A DNA stretch of 5,362 bases, taken from positions 1 to 5,362 of the forward strand of contig QHQU01000109.1 of the NCBI GenBank assembly GCA_003219925.1, given 5' to 3'. The notes beneath the pieces were generated by a model that worked only from the letters and a program-made list of their open reading frames with translations, did not search any database and was not told the origin of the DNA. Made by a program: the position numbers and the translations under genes. Positions within the stretch are counted from its first letter, which is position 1. Each line of letters starts with the position of its first letter. Origin of the DNA: Verrucomicrobiota bacterium. GTDB lineage: Bacteria; Verrucomicrobiota; Verrucomicrobiia; Chthoniobacterales; UBA10450. Positions 1 to 4,994 of the stretch are shown one piece after another.

Positions 1-575
1 TCAGTCGATTCGTAATTAGCGACACGATGTATCGCCAGATCGACGAATTCTTTCGGTTCCACCTCAGTCACTTCCAGACGGTGAAACACCTCCAGCAAAC
101 CATGGATTGCGTTTCCCAAATTATCCTGCCAACGCGCTAACCGTTCCGATTTCCGTCCCTCGGATGCGGTTTTGAGCTGGGTCGCCAGAGTTGTGAGATC
201 GTCGTATACCCCGAGCAGGTCGCGAACGAACGGCTTTTGCAGTGATTCGTAGAGGAAATTATCGCGATATTTCAACAGCTCCTCGTGCAAAGAATCGAAC
301 AGCCGATGATTCACCGATTCGCTTGCGCGGATGGCGTCGATGCCGTCTTCGATTTTCTGAAACTGGGCCGCGGATTCGGTGGCATGTGCAGGCAGAATGA
401 TCGAGGCGATTTGCTCGACTCGGCGGGTTAGAGTTGATTCCAAGCTTTGCACGTTCTCATTGACGGCGCGGAATTCGCGTAGAAGCGAAGCGAAGTCATT
501 GGTCCGCGTTTCTTCACGCGCTAACGTTGCCGCAGCGCTCAGTTCCTGCATCGTGCTGGCGAAGTCGTCGGGCAT
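1..575 (-). CDS. GrpE-like nucleotide exchange factor (3' end missing)
   Basis: The frame is open from an ATG at 575-573 to the left edge, giving 191 complete codons and no stop, so the C-terminus lies outside the window. Residues about 9-110 are strongly helical with heptad-like spacing of hydrophobics and many Glu/Arg/Gln, suggesting a long coiled coil. Residues 93-130 (a FDSLHEELLKYRDNF core, then a VRDLLGVYDDL stretch) resemble the GrpE long helix leading into the four-helix bundle. Residues 160-191 (LLEVFHRLEVTEVEP, then AIHRVANYEST) resemble the start of the GrpE beta-domain that contacts the DnaK ATPase domain. GrpE proteins release ADP from Hsp70 in the cytoplasm. The sequence is divergent and no Hsp70 gene is visible, so a generic coiled-coil protein remains possible. 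The start lies 3 bases after the cobA-hemD stop, in the same frame, with no clear ribosome binding site. A second ATG at 551-549 is an alternative start. Last visible gene of the heme operon. Confidence 0.6.
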   Translation of the reverse strand, partial: MPDDFASTMQELSAAATLAREETRTNDFASLLREFRAVNENVQSLESTLTRRVEQIASIILPAHATESAAQFQKIEDGIDAIRASESVNHRLFDSLHEELLKYRDNFLYESLQKPFVRDLLGVYDDLTTLATQLKTASEGRKSERLARWQDNLGNAIHGLLEVFHRLEVTEVEPKEFVDLAIHRVANYEST

Positions 576-578
576 AAA

Positions 579-2102
579 TCAGGCGCCGTAAAATTTCTGA
601 ATCGCCTCGACTAATCCCGCGATATCGTGCTGCTTCGCCTCCACGTCGACACTGAGCCCGCGCTCACGCGCCGTTGCCGACGTGATTGGGCCGATGCTGG
701 CCACTTTCATTCCAGCCGGCCAAGGCAGCTTCAGATCGAGAAAATTTTCCACTGTCGATGAGCTGGTGAAGGTGATGAGATCGGCTCCTTCAGCCGAAAA
801 ACGGCGACGCGCTCCGGTCGCGTCACGCGTTTCCGGAACGGTTCGATACGCAAACGCTTCGTCCACAATCGCACCCATGCCGCTTAGTTTTTTAGGGAGC
901 AAGTCCCGCGCCTTCTCTGCCCGGGCAATCAGAATCCTCAGGTTTTCAACCCCACCCTGCTTCTCAAATTCCTTTACCACCGCTTCAGCCACAAACTCTT
1001 TCGGCTGCAAATCGACGTGAAGATGGAAATCCCTCACTCGTTGCGCCGTGGCCGGCCCGATGGCCGCAATCTTTGCAGGGCCGATCTCTCGCGCGTCATC
1101 ATAGAGTTTGAAAAAAATCTCGAAAAAGGCGTCCACACCGTTCGGGCTGGTGAAAACAATCCAGTCATAGGAATGCGCATCCTGCACCAATTCGGCGAAC
1201 TCGCGAAGATCGCTGGGTGGTTCGATCCGGATGGTTGGTAACTGGATGACATCCGCTCCCAGCGCGCGCAATTGTGAACTCAACCCGCTTGCCTGTTTGC
1301 GGGTGCGCGTGACCACGATTCGCTTACCGAAAAGCGGACGATTTTCGAACCAGTTTAAATCTTTTCGCAAGGAAACAACATCGCCGAAAATCGCGACGGC
1401 CGGCGCTTCGAAGCCCGCTGCACTCGCGCGCTCTGCGATATTTTCCAGAGTGCCAACAATGGTTTTTTGCTGTCCCACTGTGCCACGGTGAACAAGCGCC
1501 ACCGGCAGGTCCTTTCGGCTGCCGTGCGCCAGCATTTCGCGGGTGATCACTGCCAACCGATCCATCCCCATTAACATCACTTGGGTGCCGCCCAGGTTCG
1601 CCAGCGAATCGAAGTCAATTGCGCTTTCGCCCTTCGTCGGATCCTCATGGCCGGTGAAGAAAGTGACGTGCGAATTCTGGTCGCGATGAGTTACCGGAAT
1701 TCCGGCATAGGCGGGCGCCGCGATGGCAGACGTAATTCCAGGGACAATCTCGAAGTCAATTCCAGCCGCGGCCAGCGCTTCCGCTTCTTCGCCCCCGCGT
1801 CCGAAAATAAATGGATCGCCTCCCTTCAAACGCACTACATTTTTTCCGAGACGCGATTTTTCGATTAGGAGCGCGTTGATTTCATCCTGCGAAAACGTTT
1901 TCTCGCCAGCACGCTTTCCAGCGAAAATGATTTCGGCGTCAACCGGGGCCCAGTCCAGCATTTCCGGATTGACCAGCGCGTCGTAAACAATTACGTCCGC
2001 GCGTTCGAGCAACTCTTTCGCACGCAGCGTCACCAGTCCCAGATCGCCCGGGCCCGCTCCGACCAGAAAACATTTTCCTTCCTGACTCCTACTTTTGCTC
2101 AC
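579..2102 (-). CDS. cobA-hemD: Fused uroporphyrinogen-III C-methyltransferase / uroporphyrinogen-III synthase
   Basis: A bifunctional 507-residue cytoplasmic enzyme. Residues about 10-250 are an S-adenosylmethionine uroporphyrinogen-III methyltransferase (SUMT): the VGAGPGDLGLVTLRA loop (14-28), RLKGGDPFIFGRGGEE (91-106), VPGITSAIAAPAYAGIPVTHR region (120-140), FFTGHED (148-154) and the late P-A-V-A-I-F-G-D stretch (234-241). It methylates C2 and C7 to give precorrin-2, the route to siroheme and corrinoids. Residues about 256-507 are uroporphyrinogen-III synthase, with both lobes visible: KRIVVTRTRKQASGL (260-274), DWIVFTSPNGVDAFFE (313-328), IAAIGPATA (345-353), DLITFTSSSTVENF (441-454) and VASIGPITSATA (467-478). 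CobA-HemD fusions are known in clostridia and other bacteria. I chose the GTG at 2102 because the SUMT core begins about 10 residues later. The upstream ATG at 2189 would overlap hemC by about 100 bases and add residues foreign to the family. The GTG start overlaps the end of hemC by 14 bases, and an 8-base palindrome GCTCGAGC lies directly upstream of it. No dehydrogenase/chelatase domain (CysG-N type) is present. Confidence 0.95.
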   Translation of the reverse strand: MSKSRSQEGKCFLVGAGPGDLGLVTLRAKELLERADVIVYDALVNPEMLDWAPVDAEIIFAGKRAGEKTFSQDEINALLIEKSRLGKNVVRLKGGDPFIFGRGGEEAEALAAAGIDFEIVPGITSAIAAPAYAGIPVTHRDQNSHVTFFTGHEDPTKGESAIDFDSLANLGGTQVMLMGMDRLAVITREMLAHGSRKDLPVALVHRGTVGQQKTIVGTLENIAERASAAGFEAPAVAIFGDVVSLRKDLNWFENRPLFGKRIVVTRTRKQASGLSSQLRALGADVIQLPTIRIEPPSDLREFAELVQDAHSYDWIVFTSPNGVDAFFEIFFKLYDDAREIGPAKIAAIGPATAQRVRDFHLHVDLQPKEFVAEAVVKEFEKQGGVENLRILIARAEKARDLLPKKLSGMGAIVDEAFAYRTVPETRDATGARRRFSAEGADLITFTSSSTVENFLDLKLPWPAGMKVASIGPITSATARERGLSVDVEAKQHDIAGLVEAIQKFYGA

Positions 2103-3042
2103 GCTCGAGCTTTCTAAAAACTTCGCCCGCCAGTTTCTCCGGATCGCATCCTCGCCCGCTCGCCGTCTTTGGCGCCAGTGCATCGCCAAATAGTTGGACG
2201 CGCAATGCCATTTCGCCCGTCATAAATCGAGCGTGCACGCCCACCGGCAAATCGCAATCTCCCTGCAATAATCGCAAAAACTCCCGCTCCGCTCGCAAAC
2301 AAAGATGCGTTTCCATGTCATCAATCGACGACATGATTTCGCGCGCGACCCAATCGGCTGCGCGTGTTTGCAAAGCGATGATGCCCTGACCGCCAGCCGA
2401 CAAAAAATTTTCTGGCGGCAGTATTTCGGCAAAAAGCTTCTGGCCTTCAAATTCAAACTCCGGTGGCAGGAATCCGAGCCGCTCCAGGCCGGCGCGCGCC
2501 AGAATAATCGCGTCCCAATCGCTTTCGATGAATTTGCGCAAACGGGTTGGCACATTTCCGCGTAGCCCTACGACGCGTGCGGCGGGATTACTCCAACGCG
2601 TTTGCCTTTGTCGCCGCACACTTCCCGTCGCAATCGTTGCGATCGGCGCATGTGCTGTGCTTTTCCGCAGCAACAAATCTTCCGCTGCGCCACGGGGCAA
2701 AACCGCGGTGATCGTAAGTGCGTTATCCATTTCGCTGGGCAAATCCTTCGCGCTGTGCACCGCGACATCAATGCGCTTTTCCATCAGCGCCCGCTCCAGC
2801 TCAGCCGTGAAAATTCCTTTGCGCCCTTCTCTTCGGTCCAATTCGCTCGGTGCAACGTGCTCAGGGTCGCCTGTCGTGCGAATGATTTCGGTTGCTACCT
2901 TGACCAAGGGCCGGGTCCGAGCCAGCGCTTCCTCAACCATTCGGGTTTGCGTCAACGCCAATTCACTTCCGCGAGTGCCGAGAACTATTTCCTGTTGCGG
3001 TGTTTCCTGAACGCCAGACCCTGGTGACTCTTCGACGCTCAC
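2089..3042 (-). CDS. hemC: Hydroxymethylbilane synthase (porphobilinogen deaminase)
   Basis: Condenses four porphobilinogens head to tail into hydroxymethylbilane in the cytoplasm, using a covalent dipyrromethane primer. At 317 residues it has the usual family length. Visible motifs: IVLGTRGSELALTQT (19-33), the catalytic segment HSAKDLP (96-102, with the essential Asp at 100), ATGSVRRQRQ (138-147), GLRGNVPTRL (159-168), LARAGLERLG (181-190) and the cofactor loop QGDCDLPVGVHA (260-271) with the primer-attachment Cys263. The residue before this Cys is Asp; in E. coli it is Gly (GGC) and in plants Ser. The start is GTG at 3042-3040, the only ATG, GTG or TTG between the hemA stop and the conserved IVLGTRGS strand. 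It gives an 18-residue, Pro/Glu/Gln-rich leader not typical of the family. That start codon sits in the loop of a 7-bp hairpin (3033-3051). It lies 9 bases after hemA, in the same frame, and overlaps the next gene by 14 bases. Confidence 0.96.
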   Translation of the reverse strand: MSVEESPGSGVQETPQQEIVLGTRGSELALTQTRMVEEALARTRPLVKVATEIIRTTGDPEHVAPSELDRREGRKGIFTAELERALMEKRIDVAVHSAKDLPSEMDNALTITAVLPRGAAEDLLLRKSTAHAPIATIATGSVRRQRQTRWSNPAARVVGLRGNVPTRLRKFIESDWDAIILARAGLERLGFLPPEFEFEGQKLFAEILPPENFLSAGGQGIIALQTRAADWVAREIMSSIDDMETHLCLRAEREFLRLLQGDCDLPVGVHARFMTGEMALRVQLFGDALAPKTASGRGCDPEKLAGEVFRKLEREQK

Positions 3043-3051
3043 GAAGCGTCG
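3033..3051. repeat. Perfect 7-bp hairpin at the hemA-hemC junction
   Basis: CGACGCT (3033-3039), loop CACGA (3040-3044) and AGCGTCG (3045-3051) pair perfectly. On the coding (minus) strand the loop reads TCGTG, whose last three bases are the hemC GTG start codon; the stem begins directly after the hemA TAG (3054-3052). The lack of a T-run argues against an intrinsic terminator. It may hold the start codon exposed in the mRNA, or be a remnant of a dispersed intergenic palindromic repeat. Both roles are inference. Confidence 0.6.
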
Positions 3052-4122
3052 CTACAGTTCAGAGGCCCGCAATTCTCCGCTGACACGCGTCGGGCACTCT
3101 TTTGTTGGTCGCGTCCCGGACTGAGACAAACCCAAATGTTTTTGAAAATCCGCGACGTGTTCGTCGATGATCGCTTCGGCAGCGGCGATTTGCTGCCGGC
3201 GGAGCTCGTGTGATTCGCTGGCAATCTCTTGCAAGGAATCAATGTCGTAGAGATAAACACCGTCGAATTCGTTCACTTCGGGAGAAACGTCCCGCGGGAC
3301 GGCAATATCGATGATAAAAAGTGGGCGATCGGCTCGGTCGCGCAAAATCGGAACAAGCAACGGCGGAGTCAGGAGGTGCGTTTCGGCCGCAGTCGATGAA
3401 ATTAGAATATCGATTTCGCGACACTGTTCGAGCCAGGTCGCAAACGGCACCGCAATTCCTTCCAACTCGTTTGCCAGCTCTTCCGCGCGTGCCGGTGTCC
3501 GATTGCTTACGCGTAGATCTGAAACCCCCCGAGAAGCGAGCGCACGCAAAGTTTTGGCGCTCGTTTCCCCAGCCCCCAACACCAAAACTTTTCTCCCTCG
3601 CAAATCACCAAAAATCTTCTCCGCCAAATCGACTGCCACCGAACCCACCGAAACCGGGCCACGCGTAATCTGCGTCTTTGAGCGCACTTGTTTTGCCGCC
3701 CGAAAAGCACGCTGACACAGTCGATGAAGCAACGGCCCGGCATTTCCACTCGCACGTGCGTCAGCATAAGCGCGCTTGGCCTGGCCGAGGATTTCGGTTT
3801 CGCCCACCACCATGGAATCAAGTCCCGCCGCGACACGAAAAAGATGCCGCGCGCATTCCGCATTTTCCTTGCGATAAAATGCCTCCAAATCGTTTTTTGA
3901 GCTCGGTTCGTCATTGATGCGCAAAGATTCTGCGATTTCTTCGTTCGCGATATTTGCACCCGCTGCGGCGTAAATTTCCACCCGATTACAAGTCGTGAGC
4001 AACAGCACTTCGCTGCAGCCGAGGTCACGCAGCACTGCTGGCGATCGGGCATGACCAGCAAAGCGCTCACGTGCTTCGATCGGCGCGGTGTGATGGTTAA
4101 GACCAAAGCAAAAAAAGTTCAT
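3052..4122 (-). CDS. hemA: Glutamyl-tRNA reductase, short form lacking most of the dimerisation domain
   Basis: Reduces glutamyl-tRNA(Glu) with NADPH to glutamate-1-semialdehyde, the first committed step of the C5 route to tetrapyrroles. Catalytic domain: FGLNHHTAPIEARERF (6-21) and LLTTCNRVEIY (41-51), with Cys45 as the catalytic thiol; then AAGLDSMVVGETEILGQAKR (98-117). NADPH domain: KVLVLGAGETSAKTLR (178-193), VSNRTPARAEELA (205-217), LFIIDIAVPRDVSPEV (268-283) and VYLYDIDSLQEI (289-300). The protein ends at 356 residues, whereas E. coli HemA has about 418. After the first dimerisation helix (about 305-330) there is only a polar tail with one Cys-Pro pair (343-344), so most of the C-terminal dimerisation domain is absent. 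Chlamydial HemA is similarly short, from memory. I chose the ATG at 4122 because FGLNH should lie near the N-terminus and because it forms an ATGA overlap with the upstream gene's TGA; the frame stays open upstream to 4260 inside that gene. No ribosome binding site is visible, so translational coupling is likely. Confidence 0.96.
   Translation of the reverse strand: MNFFCFGLNHHTAPIEARERFAGHARSPAVLRDLGCSEVLLLTTCNRVEIYAAAGANIANEEIAESLRINDEPSSKNDLEAFYRKENAECARHLFRVAAGLDSMVVGETEILGQAKRAYADARASGNAGPLLHRLCQRAFRAAKQVRSKTQITRGPVSVGSVAVDLAEKIFGDLRGRKVLVLGAGETSAKTLRALASRGVSDLRVSNRTPARAEELANELEGIAVPFATWLEQCREIDILISSTAAETHLLTPPLLVPILRDRADRPLFIIDIAVPRDVSPEVNEFDGVYLYDIDSLQEIASESHELRRQQIAAAEAIIDEHVADFQKHLGLSQSGTRPTKECPTRVSGELRASEL
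4119..4122 (-). other. ATGA stop-start overlap coupling the HemX-type gene to hemA
   Basis: On the minus strand, bases 4122-4119 read ATGA: hemA begins with ATG while the upstream gene ends with TGA in another frame. No Shine-Dalgarno sequence lies in the preceding 18 bases, so hemA is probably translated by ribosomes finishing the upstream gene. This fixes the hemA start and ties the two products' levels together. Confidence 0.8.
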
Positions 4123-4904
4123 GCCCGATGACCGACAAACTCGATGCTCCACAAAAGTGACAACGCGACGGCGAATGCGACCACACATAGCGTGGCAATC
4201 CGCCGCGGCGCCATCCAGCGTAAATACCGGCCCTGCAAAATCGCGCCGTACAAAATCCAAATGGCAATCGCCAAAGCGATCTTAGTCCACGGCAGTGGCT
4301 CGTTCACAAAAAATCCGCTGATTAGCCCCGCGCTATAGAGAATGAAGCCGAACCAAAGCAACCGCGTCATTGCCGAAAAGAGATTAGGCAACGGAGGCAA
4401 ATGATAGAAGATTGACCGCAACTGGTGGGTCTTGAGCTGCCGTTCCTGCACCAGATACATGGCGCCCGCGACGCAAGCGAGTGCGAACGCCCCGTAGGCG
4501 ATGATCGAAATAGAAGCATGAAATTCCAACCAAGGATTTGGAGCGATCGGGAAAGCGCGCGGGGTATCTATCGGTAAGAGCAAAGCGACGAGTTGCAGTA
4601 GAACAACGAGCGGGGCCGTAAACGCGCCCATAAGGGAGAGGCGGTAGGTCGTTCCAATCAACAGGTAGATAAGGGCGATTGACCAGGCCAGAAAGACGAG
4701 CACTTCAAATAAATTCGTAATCGGACAACTCCCCAGAGCGTGTCCGCGAACGGAAAGAAATGCAGTCTGCAAAACGAAACCAAGCGCGATTGTTAGGAAA
4801 ACAAATCGGCTCCGTCGAAAGATGCGGGCACGAAACGAAATAACGGTTCTGATTACCGCCGCCAGATAGCAAACCGTCGCGAAAATCAGGAGCTGTCGAT
4901 CCAT
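4119..4904 (-). CDS. HemX/CcsA-family multi-pass membrane protein (cytochrome c assembly type)
   Basis: A 261-residue polytopic inner-membrane protein with about eight hydrophobic helices, near residues 4-23, 34-52, 65-83, 92-110, 131-152, 181-200, 208-225 and 236-257. Family signs are the PITNLFEVLVFLAW stretch (61-74, like the PLSNLYESL segment of CcsA-type proteins), WLEFHASISIIAYGAFAL (125-142, with conserved-type His129), a YLVQERQLK loop (150-158) and WILYGAILQGR (216-226). The tryptophan-rich WGxxWxWD heme-handling motif of true CcsA is not visible. Together with the position directly upstream of hemA, this makes a HemX-type protein more likely than the cytochrome c synthetase itself. 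In Bacillus subtilis, HemX is encoded next to HemA and affects HemA levels; a similar role here is inference. I chose the ATG at 4904, since helix 1 starts directly after it. A TTG at 4940 would add 12 residues and cover the nested inverted repeat. The stop overlaps hemA as ATGA. Probably first gene of the operon. Confidence 0.85.
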   Translation of the reverse strand: MDRQLLIFATVCYLAAVIRTVISFRARIFRRSRFVFLTIALGFVLQTAFLSVRGHALGSCPITNLFEVLVFLAWSIALIYLLIGTTYRLSLMGAFTAPLVVLLQLVALLLPIDTPRAFPIAPNPWLEFHASISIIAYGAFALACVAGAMYLVQERQLKTHQLRSIFYHLPPLPNLFSAMTRLLWFGFILYSAGLISGFFVNEPLPWTKIALAIAIWILYGAILQGRYLRWMAPRRIATLCVVAFAVALSLLWSIEFVGHRA

Positions 4905-4951
4905 CGTGCAGCAGAGTAAAGCGGGCGCTCCGCTTCGCAACCAACTGCACG
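4905..4951. repeat. Nested, nearly concentric inverted repeats in the hemX/apt divergent region
   Basis: Outer arms CGTGCAG (4905-4911) and CTGCACG (4945-4951) are perfect 7-base complements. Inside them, AAGCGG (4919-4924) and CCGCTT (4930-4935) form a 6-bp stem with a 5-base loop. The two dyads are centred at 4928 and 4927, so the whole can fold as one stem with a 7/9-base internal loop, or act as an operator. It abuts the HemX-type start codon and overlaps the weak promoter hexamers for that gene. The role is inferred; the pairing is directly visible. Confidence 0.6.
4913..4940 (-). promoter_or_regulatory. Candidate weak sigma70-like promoter for the hem operon
   Basis: On the minus strand TTGCGA (4940-4935) and TACTCT (4918-4913) are separated by 16 bases. 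They match the consensus hexamers at 4 and 3 of 6 positions. Transcription would begin only a base or two from the ATG at 4904, giving an almost leaderless mRNA. The match is weak, and the true promoter could lie further upstream, inside apt. Confidence 0.22.
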
Positions 4952-4955
4952 GCGT

Positions 4956-4983
4956 TTGACCTTTCTGTGCGAGGCGCTAGCAT
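4956..4983 (+). promoter_or_regulatory. Candidate sigma70-like promoter for apt
   Basis: TTGACC (4956-4961) matches 5 of 6 consensus -35 bases. TAGCAT (4978-4983) matches 4 of 6 consensus -10 bases, with a 16-base spacer. The predicted start, near 4990, would leave a leader of about 5 bases before the apt ATG at 4995, consistent with the missing ribosome binding site. This is the best promoter match in the divergent region, but by eye only. Confidence 0.35.
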
Positions 4984-4994
4984 CGGCCCCGGCG

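Noticed and set aside
1..3. TGA on the minus strand at the left edge as the end of the GrpE-like gene
   Set aside because: It is out of frame: the gene's codons occupy 5-3 and then 2-1, so the reading frame continues past the edge.
2103..2189. Upstream ATG giving a 536-residue CobA-HemD
   Set aside because: It would add 29 Arg-rich residues not found in the methyltransferase family and overlap hemC by about 100 bases; the GTG at 2102 fits both the family N-terminus and operon spacing.
2528..3010. 160-codon plus-strand open frame opposite hemC
   Set aside because: It is fully antisense to a gene with all its family motifs, encodes a low-complexity Arg/Ser/Ala-rich product with no recognisable fold, and has no independent start context.
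3033..3051. Intrinsic terminator between hemA and hemC
   Set aside because: The stem is perfect but short and is not followed by a run of T on the coding strand; a stop there would also cut off three downstream operon genes.
3311..3715. 134-codon plus-strand frame opposite hemA
   Set aside because: Antisense shadow of the HemA NADPH domain; the Arg/Ser-rich product has no family resemblance.
3507..4106. 199-codon minus-strand frame inside hemA
   Set aside because: It is an alternate frame of the conserved hemA region; the product is Arg/Trp/Cys-rich in the manner of an out-of-frame reading of a GC-rich gene.
4123..4260. Upstream start giving a 402-residue HemA
   Set aside because: The 46 extra residues are an out-of-frame reading of the membrane protein gene's end; HemA proteins begin close to the FGLNH motif, exactly at the ATG at 4122.
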